Assembly (NCBI RefSeq): GCF_036588685.1
Contig: NC_086382.1
Span: forward strand, 5,245,001-5,309,000
Direction: 5' to 3'
Length of the DNA stretch: 64,000 nucleotides
Source of the DNA: Mytilus trossulus
Taxonomy: Eukaryota; Mollusca; Bivalvia; Mytilida; Mytilidae
The notes beneath the pieces were generated by a model, which was given only the letters and a program-made list of their open reading frames with translations, did not search any database and was not told the DNA's origin. Shown here piece by piece: positions 36,901-46,800 of this stretch. Positions within the stretch are counted from its first letter, which is position 1; every line of letters starts with the position of its first letter. Made by a program: the position numbers and the translations under genes.

Positions 36901-38420
36901 TACAAGAACTCTGGTTTGAAGTTGACCATGAACATCTGATTCTACCAGAACTCTTGTTTGAAGTTGACCATGAACATCTGATTCTACCAGAACTCTTGTT
37001 TGAAATTGACCATTAACATCTGATTCTACCAGAACTCTTGACCTTCTGTTTAGGTAGGGTTCCTGTTATTCAATCTTTCATTTTATTTTAGTGTTTGTAA
37101 ACTATTTGTCTGGTCGCTTTTATTTTACTAACTTGATGTAACTACGGCGTCTTCTTACTTACCGAGTTTTATTGTGAAAATAGGTCCATATATCTTCGTG
37201 TATTTTGCACATATTTCGTGAAGAAACTTAGCTTTCATAACTGAATAAAAAATAATAAATTAAGTTCAAACGTAAACAAAAAAATCACTAAAGAAAATAT
37301 TTTTAAAATTTGCAAAACATGTGCAATATTGCTTTATCGATCATAAACATTATTCCTTTCTCAAATAAACTTTTATAAGTAGAGAAAAAAATGGTGAAAA
37401 AGAGAAAAAGGTCAACCTTGCAAAGACAATCAAATATAACTTGGCAAACAAAAGAAATTTAAGCAGAATTTTGGTTATGAAAATTATCTTTCTTTAATTA
37501 AGGACTTTGATATAAGAAGATCTATATGCAAATTACGTATTTCTGCTCATAAGCTTCAAATTGAAGTTGGACGTTTTTCAAATATTCCACGAAATGAAAG
37601 AATTTGCAAAAAATGCTCCTCTGGCTGTGTTGAAGATGAAATCCATTTTTTAACTAACTGTGAAAATTTTAAATCAGATAGAGATGCTCTCTTTGACTTT
37701 GTTTGCCAAAGAATTCCGAATTTTTCTATACTGGATAATCAGCATAAATTTATTTATTTATTAAACTGTGAAGACAATCAGGTCCTTAATGCTGTTGGTA
37801 AATTTATTAAAGTGAATATGAGTTAGTAATTGTATTGTTACTGTATGTAAAATAATGTTTGTATCTATGTATCTATCAAATTAATATTCTTTTTCCTTAT
37901 TCATGTATACTCTGTATGCCCCTTGTGGGCCCTTAATTGGAAATAAAATATGTTCTGTTCTGTTCTGTTCATACTCAATTTGATATATTCGTAGATAATT
38001 TCTTTCAAAGGATATCTTTGAGTTGCTTTCTTATTGACGTGTATTCCACACTTCCACATCTCCATGTGTTTTTATTGATAGTTACTGTAAATAATATATT
38101 CGAACATTAAACTCTAACTAAAAGTCTGAAAGGTTTTCGTTCTAGGCAAAACAAATATACGTTGACACGGAAAGCGTTTATAAACTGTACTAATTGGATA
38201 ACTATGTCAAATTCCGATCGGATGAAGTTTCTTATGTATAATATAATCCTTGTGGAAAAAAACATATATACCTACCTTCATAATTCCCAATCAGAGGCCA
38301 GGTGAACGGCCCTGGTGGTAATTTATATTTCCATCTTCGACGAAGCTTATAAACTATAAGTAAAACTATTATTCCAATCAGAAATGTCTGTATATTTAGT
38401 GCAGATAAAACTGAGGACAT
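27922..38420 (-). CDS. Cytochrome P450 (clan 2, CYP1/CYP17-like), copy 2, complete in ten exons
   Basis: Microsomal haem monooxygenase. Exons in coding order: 38276-38420, 37163-37240, 36030-36128, 35023-35116, 33995-34150, 32356-32567, 31741-31863, 30752-30856, 30072-30206, 27922-28274. They total 1500 nt, giving 499 residues plus stop with every phase matching, which strongly supports the model. Visible signatures: membrane helix at about residues 10-24, proline hinge PPGP 35-38, helix-C W127xxxR131, I-helix GGIDT 303-307 with the catalytic-type threonine, K-helix E360xxR363, FDPTRY 413-418, and the haem loop FSAGRRVCLG 435-444 with Cys442 as the iron ligand. Length and motif order are normal for the family. 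The intron between exons 9 and 10 uses the less common donor GTTTGT. Introns carry a LINE tail, a MITE, minisatellites and SINEs. A tandem paralogue lies about 16 kb downstream on the same strand. The exact CYP subfamily and substrate are not assignable by eye. Confidence 0.95.
29912..30026. repeat. 30-bp minisatellite, four units, in P450 copy 2 intron 9
   Basis: Unit TTACTTCCCCTTTGTGAATT plus TGCCTTGGAG, nearly identical in all four. It starts about 45 bp beyond the exon 9 donor. Because 30 is a multiple of three, open frames of 75 and 97 codons appear on the plus strand by chance. Confidence 0.9.
32103..32200 (-). mobile_element. tRNA-Leu-like SINE fragment
   Basis: On the minus strand GTGGCCTAAAGCGCTGGA resembles the D-arm and anticodon region of tRNA-Leu, followed by the B box CGAGTTCGAATCCCG. 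No paired acceptor stem. It lies in an intron of P450 copy 2. Confidence 0.55.
32817..32960 (-). mobile_element. LINE 3' end with (TTATC)n tail
   Basis: On the minus strand TATGCCCCCTCGGGATCTTA, then TTTGGAAATACAAT, then at least five TTATC units. The same 3' block, with a GCCCC/GGGC hairpin, precedes the (TGTTC)n tail at 37975. Only the 3' untranslated end remains. Confidence 0.75.
33046..33300 (-). repeat. SINE body joined to a ~29-bp tandem array
   Basis: 33046-33128 matches the SINE body at 35425-35506 (AGGAGGAA, ACTCGGAG, CAATCCTAGTC on plus). The tRNA head is replaced by about five diverged units containing AAGTCGAACGCAACTTG and CACGACAT. No gene. Confidence 0.6.
33691..33922. mobile_element. 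232-bp MITE, Harbinger-like, with TAA target duplication
   Basis: The ends GGGACGACATCAAAAG and CTTTTGATGTCGTCCC are inverted repeats extending about 35 bp with two or three mismatches. TAA flanks both sides (33688-33690, 33923-33925), as expected for the PIF/Harbinger group. It lies in the intron between exons 5 and 6 of P450 copy 2. Confidence 0.85.
35425..35618 (-). mobile_element. SINE with tRNA-Leu/Ser-like head
   Basis: On the minus strand GGACCTCGGTGGCCGAGTGG gives a class-II tRNA A box and GAGTTCGAATCCCG a B box, followed by a body containing TTTTCCCTGGGTACTCCGAC. It lies in the intron between exons 3 and 4 of P450 copy 2. Confidence 0.75.
36519..37041. repeat. 42-bp minisatellite, about 12 units, in P450 copy 2 intron 2
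   Basis: The unit begins CTACCAGAACTCTTGTTTGA and continues AGTTGACCATGAACATCTGATT. As the unit is 14 codons long, the plus strand has a 174-codon open frame (LPELLFEVDHEHLI repeated) and a minus frame is open too, so openness is not evidence of a gene. It sits between exons 3 and 2, opposite the gene. Confidence 0.92.
37441..37975 (+). mobile_element. 5'-truncated LINE: C-terminal reverse-transcriptase tail and 3' UTR
   Basis: An open frame without an ATG ends at the TAG at 37824-37826. It encodes RRSICKLRISAHKLQIEVGR and then CKKC...EIHFLTNC, the Cys2-HisCys zinc knuckle (zf-RVT type) found at the C end of many LINE polymerases. The 3' UTR ends with GCCCCTTGTGGGCCC, AATAAAATA and about four TGTTC units. 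A truncated, dead insertion in intron 1 of P450 copy 2, in opposite orientation. Confidence 0.85.
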
Positions 38421-38636
38421 CCTTCTACAATCGATGTGAAGCTACGCACATCATACGCATGCATATATATGTAGGTGAACAATTTATTAATAGTTTCACA
38501 GAGATAAATATTATTCAGTCACTGTATAACATATGACCTTGTTAAAACTGAAGTTTCAAATTGATTCAATAATAATATATGTTTATCAATGAGCTCTGCT
38601 ACGAGTATAAGACAAATATAAACAATTATACATATG

Positions 38637-39365
38637 CATAGGACAACAAACCATCTTCAGTATTAAAGCAAGGGTCTTCGACAATATTCTGTTGAAACAG
38701 AAAACCAACGACATAAACAAACAACACACATCTATAAGTCAAACAGCCAACCGTCTTCAACAAAAGTCTGCTGAAACAGCAACCTAACGACAAAACAAAA
38801 CAACAAACCAATACACATCTATCGGGCAACAAACGGTCTTCAAAAATATTCGGTTGAAACAGAAACCAACAACAAAAGCAAACAATAAACTTATGTAGGA
38901 CAACAAATGGTCTGCAACACTATTGTATTGAAACAGCAACCCAACCCAAAAATACAAAACAATACACATATAAAGGCAACAAACCGTCTTCATCAATAAT
39001 CGATTGAAACAGAAACCAAACAACAATATCAAACAGTATACATCTAAGGTCACAAAGAGTCTTCAACAATATTTTTCCGAAACAAAAAACCAACGGCAAA
39101 ATTAAACAATGCAATCTATAGGACAGCAAACCGTCTTCAGCAATATTCTACTGTAACAGCAACCCAACGACAAAATCGAACAGTACACATCTATAGACGA
39201 CAAAGGGTCTTCAACAATCTTCTATTGAAACAGAAACCAATCAACAAAATCAAACAATATACACATCTAAAGACAACAAAGAGTCTTCAACAATATTCTA
39301 TTGAAACGGCAACTCAACGAGAGAAAAAATAAACAAAACTAACTTATAGGACAACAGACAGTCGT
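38637..39365. repeat. ~75-bp tandem array, about nine units, upstream of P450 copy 2
   Basis: Diverged units share CCGTCTTCAACAATATTC, TTGAAACAGAAACCAAC and ATACACATCTATAG. Unit starts near 38752, 38834, 38909, 38985, 39058, 39132, 39208 and 39285. It begins about 215 bp upstream of the P450 start codon, in the promoter region. Confidence 0.85.
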
Positions 39366-39710
39366 TGTAAGTTGTTGCCCATGAAATCTTTTAGTGATAA
39401 TTTATTATCAAATTATCAAATTTGATTATCATGTTTGTAAAATGTGTAACTAATTTATATTTTTCAATTCTCGGGGTTCAACGTGGGTTTAGACAATTGT
39501 TTGTTTTCCTTGACGATTTGAGCGTCGATTGTCACATCCTTTTCATCTCCTACTTTTTATAAACAGAAGGTAACTAACAATGTTCATTTACAGTAACTTT
39601 ATCTTTAAATCTTCCATTTTCTTTCTCATAATGCAATGACTTTTCAATCTTTCTTAGGTATATTTCAACGCAAAAGGCACATATTCGTACATTTTGTTTC
39701 GAAATAAAGT

Positions 39711-39831
39711 GACGAATCCAGAGGGTCCAGGGTTTCTCTCCCCCTTTTTTAGACAATCAGTGCACTTGAATGGGGACATATGGTTGGAATCTCCTTTCTG
39801 CTGGGTTGGAAAACTGTCTGGATCCGCACCT
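39711..39831. mobile_element. MITE of the GGCGGATCC family, copy 2 (decayed)
   Basis: Matches the copy at 16498 through CAATCAGTGCACTTGAATGG and GACATATGGTTGGAA; the ends GAATCCAG and CTGGATCCGC are partly conserved. Confidence 0.65.
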
Positions 39832-39894
39832 GAAATGTTTTATAATTACGTTTAGTTTAAACATATTTATTTATAGTGGATTGGGAAACAAGTT

Positions 39895-40204
39895 TTACAA
39901 CTTATATTAATCCCTTTTCACTTTGCGGGTGCGAGTGCTGCCTTGTAGCGGCATTAGCCTACTCTTTTTCGAAATCTACAAGGGTGTCTTTAACGTGCAA
40001 GAGATATGGCTCTCTCTTAACACGGGCCAGCCATTTATCGTCCCCGTCCGACGGACTATCATCGTTTCCTCAAGACCATACTCGCTAATGGTGTCAAGGG
40101 AGAGCCGAAAATTGAGTTCCTGAAATTTTCATCCCAAACGGGAATCGAACCAGGAACCTTTGTGTTAGTAGTCCGATGCACTAACCACTACACCACGGCT
40201 CTCT
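39895..40204 (-). mobile_element. Longest tRNA-Val-derived SINE copy
   Basis: The head at 40128-40204 on minus has the A box TGGTGTAGTGG and B box GGTTCGATTCC. The body toward lower coordinates contains GGGTGTCTTTAACGTGCAAG and CCCCGTCCGACGG (plus sense). A relative of the body is at 52715-52800. It ends about 600 bp upstream of the AIF1 start codon. Confidence 0.7.
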
Positions 40205-40802
40205 TTATAATTACGTGCAGGATCGAACTGATTAACTATAAATAAATATTTGACAAAAGTTTACTTTTTAATGTTTCAATCTGCCTCGTTTTTAATCTGG
40301 AACAACATCCAAACAAAAATAATATATGTATATCACAAAAAAAAAAATTTAATAATTAGTTAAGACTAATTGTGTTTTTATGCTAGCGAATCTATTGAGA
40401 GAGCTAGATATTAAGGAGAATTTAGATTCAATGGAAAGATATTAAAGAAATATGTTAGTGGCAGTTATTGTAAAGGGAACAATCAATGTGTCAAGATTTT
40501 GCAATTAAAAAGTTTTCAATCGATCGATACAAACGATGTACATTTTATTTATATTCAGTAGCGATGACTTCCTTAGTTATTTTCTAAACCGATTTTATTA
40601 AAACTACACAGAAGGAAGTCACCTTGATAGTTTGAAATGGAAATTAATCCGGAAGATTTTATTATTGTCCGTTATATATCAAAATAAATGTTTTAGTAAC
40701 CATGTATGCGTGAAATCGTCTTAAGGTCATATCACGTGACAATGGGACTAGGAAGTTGTACGTTTCATCATTGATACACATTAAACAACATCACAGGAAA
40801 AG

Positions 40803-43800
40803 ATGTCAACTACAAATGGGAATTTAGATCTTGCAGATAAACAGGGTAAGAAAAATTGATTATTTTATACAAAGTATTTAGTCAGTATAGCATGACAAAC
40901 GACAACTTCATATAATGAATCAAATTATATAATAAAGTGTAAAAGACCTAAGTAGTATTGTAAACTAGCTATCATGTGTATCGCTTTAGACAAATTATAG
41001 ATGACATATATAATAAAAGTAAACGGAATATAATTATGGTTCGTTTATAAATGTATGTAAATGAAATTGGTCAAATGTACTAAACATATACAAATAATAT
41101 TTATACACATATTTGGTTTAATTAGAAAATTGGCGGCTTACATGTATGAACTGACATACATTTTATATAGATCTTTATACTCTAAATTTGTTAATTGCAA
41201 ATGCGCATATATGATACATGATAGCGTGAAATATCATCACTTCCCGGACCACTTACATTTTACGTATGTAGTATAATCATGTAATGTTGGTTAGAGTGAT
41301 GATTTAACTTGGGGATAATATACTGACAATATATTAAGTCGCATAATATAAACATTGTATAGTCACTGCATCATGTGCATGTGATGCTATATTTTTTGTT
41401 AATTTTAAGCCAATGTGATTATCATCAAAACGAACACACACTGCATTAAAATCATTTGTACCAATAAATCAAGTTTGTTACTTTCACATTCCTTCACATA
41501 TATCTAGTTTAAAAGTAACGTTATCTGTTTTAAAACTAATTGCAAAAAAACCCTCGCAGACATTTGGAAGTGACCTGGATTTGGTTTTACAAGGAAATTT
41601 ACATGTGTTATGTTGTAGTTTTTCACTCATCTGTAACTGTGATTGTATAGATGTTAAAACAATGATTGTATATGTTTTAAGAAACACAATTGGTGTCACC
41701 AAATGTCTCACTTTATTTTCTTTCTGTGATTTGTTCATGTTCTTAATTCGTCTAAATGATATCCCCCCTTTTTTTTATAAATTAAAACATACTTCAATCC
41801 ATGTATCGATATTTTTGAATCACAGATGAATCAGTCTAAAATGATGAATTATACATAAAGAATTCTTTTATTTTCCACAATAATGCAGATTATTCAAAAC
41901 AAATCAATAAACTGTTTAAACTATAAAGATAGACTTAATGCTGTTTGCATGTCAACGAGACGGAAATAATTATCAGATAGGTCGTCAAAAAGGGGAAATG
42001 TACTGACCGCAATATGTATAATAAATTTATGTATTGATTTAATAGCATCAAAATTATATCTGCAATTTGCATGAGGGACGAAGATTTTCAACAACTCCAT
42101 GCTCCATTCCCCCCTCCCCCGCCTTATGACGCATTACTTCGACTGAAACTGAACTCTGATTTGTTTTCCATAAAAATTAATGTACATTACTCGAATGTTC
42201 ATATAGGCGACACACTTTAATGTTTCTATTTAAAGTTTAAAGTGAAACTATATAATTTGAAAGGAAGTGTCCATTATTATTAGATTCCTATCGGTGTAAT
42301 GTGCTGTATTCAGTCTGCGACTTTAAGTGCGAAATACTATTGCCACTGAATTCATGTAAGATCATGTAAGTGTCGAACTAATATGACTGTGCTACAAAAT
42401 CAATGGATGAATAAGAATGACCAATATTGAATAACTTATAAAAAAAGAAAACAAAAAATGATGTAGAAGAAGAAGTAGAGGAAAATGTTCTTCATTTTTT
42501 TTTCTTTTAAGGGGGACATGAGGGATGAATATTAAATGGCCAAGAATTGCAGATCGAATAGCAAATAAAAAAGAAAGATAAAAGAAAGAAAATAGGCAGT
42601 AAAAGAAAAAAGAATAGAGAATAATAGGGTGCTGAATTATAAAGTTAACAGACAAAAGGCGAAAAATATAACTAATGATAAAATGGTATAAAAATTGAAA
42701 ATTTAAAAAAAAAAAAAAAAAAAAAGACTCCCAACCAGACCCCCCTTTAACTCTCGACATGATAAAGATTACTATCTTTAAAACTAATAATTTCTGTTAT
42801 TCTAGCATTTAAACCGCTATTACAAGTATTTATTTATAATCATTAGTTGTCACATAGATAAATAGTATGTATATTTATAACATGTAAATCTATCAGCTTT
42901 TTGACAAGTTTGAAAGGAGGAAAACACTAATTTACGATAAATTGATCATGAGTACAATTGTATGCACTGTCAATACATTGTTATGCTACGCAGGTTTACA
43001 TGTATTTTGTTTAAATATTGTTAAGTATGAGGTATGAATACATGTACATGTATGTTGTCAAAAGTCATCGTAAAACTGTAAATAAGACATCAAAATGTTG
43101 TCAATGTGTTATAAAAATGTGAACATAATTACAATTGTCAATATCTTCATTTACAAACGTTTGTCAGTTATATTCCTTGATGTCTTCTCTGCTATTTTTA
43201 TGCCCTACCTACGATAGTAGAGGGGCATTATGTTTTCTGGTCTGTGGCTCCGTTCGTTCGTTCGTCCGTCCGTTTGTTCGTCCGCAGGTTAAAGTTTTTG
43301 ATCAAGGTAGTTTTGATGAAGATGAAGTCCATTCTACTTCAAACTTAGTACACTTGTTGCTTATCTGGCGTATAAAATTATAATCCTGGTACTTTTGATA
43401 ACTATTTACACCACTGGGTCGATGCCACTGCTGGTGGACGTTTCGTCCCCGAGGGTATCACCAGCCCAGTAGTCAGCACTTCGGTGTTGACATGAATATC
43501 AATTATATGGTCATATTATAAATTTTCTGTTGATAAAACTTTGAACTTTTCGAAAAACTAAGGATTTTCTTACCCCAGGAGTAGATGACCTTAGCCGTAT
43601 TTGGCACAACTTTCTGGAATTTTGGGTCGTCAATGCTCTTCAACTTTGTATTTGTTTGGCTTTTTAACTTTTTTGATCTGAGCGTCACTGATGAGTCTTA
43701 TGTAGACGAAACGCGGGTCTGGCGTATAAAATTATAATCCTGGTACTATTGATAACTATTATGATATGATCTTTCTAATTTTAAAGCCAAATTAGACTTT

Positions 43801-46800
43801 TGACTCCAATTTCACGGTCAATTGAACATATAAAATGAAAGTGGGATTTTCAGGTTAAAGTTTTTAGTCAAGGTAGTTTTTGATGAAGCTGAAGTCCAAT
43901 CAACTTGAAACTTAGTACACTTGATGCTTATGATATGATATTTCTAATTTTAAAGTCAAATTAGACTTTTGACCCCAATTTCACGGTCCATGGAACATGG
44001 AAAATGATAGTGCCAGTGGGGCATCCGTGTACTTTGGACACATTCTTGTTACTTATGAATATAGTGGGGTCTGGTTATGAAAGGGGGCGGGGGTGTCTTA
44101 TGTTCGTATTCTCTAATTGCATATTATAAGCTATTTTTCTTCAATCTTTATTTATATTGCCCATTATTTTCTTTTATGTTTATCTCCAATTTTTTTCTGT
44201 ACACCTTATTTTTGGCTCATTTTTCTGTACTCTTAGTTCCTAGTTTTAATTTCTATTCTGTAAATTCTATACAGACCCTCATTTATGGGATACATTAACG
44301 ACACGGCTAACAAACAACACACACTTAACTTAGACTGAGCTAGGCGAGGAGTCGACATGCGGTTTTCTACAGATAAAAAAAACCGCGTATCCAATGTACT
44401 AAGAAACCTTTGGACAAAAGGAAGGGAAAAGCCATTTTAAAGAAAAAGGGTCAAACCGTTAACCATGTAAAATAGATTTTTTTTTTAAAGATTGTCATGT
44501 TGCAATTATGTTTGGCGACTCTAATAAAAAATCCTTTAAATAAGCAAGGAGCGGATTCAAGAGGCGTAGAAGGCATTCTCCTTTGACTGGAAAATATATC
44601 GTTCCAGGATAATGCCATTTATTTAAATTCGACTCGCTCCGCTCGTCAATGTTTATTACTTTTTCACTTATGATTCTCGCTCTCAATAATCACGAGCTGT
44701 CCCTGTTTTAGCTGAAAATGCTAAAACACATATTTAAGATTCTGTCACAGGGAGGGGATAAAATATTTTCAAACTATTTAGATTTGCGCGTAGGATTATG
44801 TATTTGTATTTTGACATTTAGTTTTAATAACGAGAAGAGTTAATCTAACATTACCCTATTCCTTTTACACCGGAAGTGTGTAGTCAGCTTATATTGTAAT
44901 ACTATATAAAATTGTGTAAAAATGTCATATTATATTTATTATAATTACATTTGAAACAGGACAAAACACTTACAAATACGTATACTTATATAAAAATTAT
45001 TTTTTAAACCTGTTCTCGTGTAAAGGAATTTCCCGTTTTAAAATGAAACGACTTTTAGATTAGGGAAACACAAAATGTTACAAATGGCCATCAAACGAGA
45101 CATATATAACTTTATTTTCGGGAATATCATTCATAAACACGTAAATGGGATTTAGAAAATACAATTTATTTAAATAATGCAGCTTGCTGTCAAGCGCATA
45201 AATCAGTAGAACTTTGCTACAGTTTTGAATTTTCTCTTAAAAATTTCGGTCGTCCGCTATTTGTTTTACATGACTCAAAAAATGATCTTACTGTTTGTTC
45301 CGAGTGTTGTGACTGAACATAGATCTTTTGGTTATTTAACATTGGTACATGTAATACTACATGTGTACTCCCGTTTGACCAAATACATCTATAAAAGTTC
45401 TGGAAATGTCATCCCTTCCTTACATCGCATATATATATTATTGTGGGATGCAAAAACCTTCAGGTATATCAAGATAGGTACAACGAACACAAAGCAGACC
45501 ATTCCGTGCATGTTTTACAATAAAAAAAAAAAAGAAAAAGAAAATGGTAATAAAGAAAAACAATTGACTGGACATGACAGCTGCCTGTGTTAAAAAATAT
45601 CAATTGCGTCCAAAGGTTCGATATCTTTCAAAATAAATTTAGATGAAAGTGAGTTACACTTCGGAGGTTGATTCAAATTGTTATTTGAATAAGGCCTTTG
45701 ATATTATTAGATCAATTAGAATGATATTGCACCGGTCTTTCTTAGATAGGGACAACATCCCTTGTTGTAAAAACCTTTCGTGACATATTTAATGTTTGTA
45801 TAGGGAAATTAAAGTATTTTCTTTAAAATATACACTACACAGAAATTGACCGAGGCGAATTAATCAATTACGTATTTCCCTTAGGAGGATGTAGGAAAAA
45901 TACGGTCACGTGTGATTATTACATCTAAATCGGCTTTATTTAAAACCCATTCTTAAAAAAAAGTCAACATACACTGTAAGAAGTTACTAGGTTAAGCAGG
46001 AAAAGAACACATTATTAATATATAAATCATTCACGGTAAATCATCTTCATAATTATAAAAATAAGAAGATACGATATAATTGCCAAATGAGATAACACTC
46101 AACCAAAGACCGAATGAAATCGAAGTTAACAACAAATTATTTTAGGTCACCGTATGGCATTCAACAATGACTAGAAACACCGCATAGTTAGCTATAAAAG
46201 GCCGAATTGACGAATTTTAAACAATATCATCGAGAAAACTGACGGCATGATTTATTGTACAAAACAATAAAACAAAAAAGCAAATATGATATACAGCAAC
46301 AAATGAATACTACTGAATAAAAGGTTCCTAACTTGGGAGAGGCATAGAACATGTATATAGAATGAGACGGGGTTAATATATGTGCTCATATGCGGATCCA
46401 GGGTCTGTGAGGGCCCGGGGGCCGGATCCCCTTTTGTGGAAAGAATTTGTTTGATTATATATGAAATCACTGAAGCATGACTGGAGCGCGCATCCCCCTT
46501 AAGTCAGTCAGCGGACCCCCCTTTAAAAAAAAGTTCTGGATCCGCCACGGGTGCAGATCCCCAACCCTCCGCCCTACCCTGAGACAGTTAATCAGATCGA
46601 TACAAAGCAGAAACAACAGAATAACCTCCTTTTCCAAAATATATCGTCTTATCATGCTTATTAACTTTATTGATAATGACATTTTAAATCTTGATTTGTT
46701 CAAGACGCGCAATTACTTGCTAAAATTTAATTTCCATCTTATTTTGTGGGCCAAACATGCTCGAGACATTTAAAACATCGTTAGAAATTAGAAAAATGCA

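Larger units (their letters stand above)
43200..44045 (+). repeat. Dispersed repeat with two ~150-bp sub-units, split by a ribozyme element
   Basis: Starts CTACGATAGTAGAGGGGCAT with GTTCGTTCGTCCGTCCG. The sub-unit GGTTAAAGTTTTTGATCAAG...AACTTAGTACACTTG...TTAGACTTTTGACC occurs twice. The left sub-unit is interrupted at 43365-43758, the right is whole (43855-43990) and serves as the empty site. Confidence 0.8.

Noticed and set aside
36492-37016. 174-codon open frame on the plus strand with a 14-residue repeat
   Set aside because: It is a 42-bp minisatellite inside a P450 intron; a unit divisible by three keeps frames open on both strands without selection.
42392-42760. 122-codon Phe/Leu-rich frame on the minus strand
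   Set aside because: It is the complement of A-rich low-complexity repeat DNA.
43425-43465. Second hammerhead on the minus strand (CTGGTGA ... GAAAC)
   Set aside because: The core has G at position 6 and stem III would have no loop; CTGGTG pairs perfectly with CACCAG instead, so it is a plain stem of the element.
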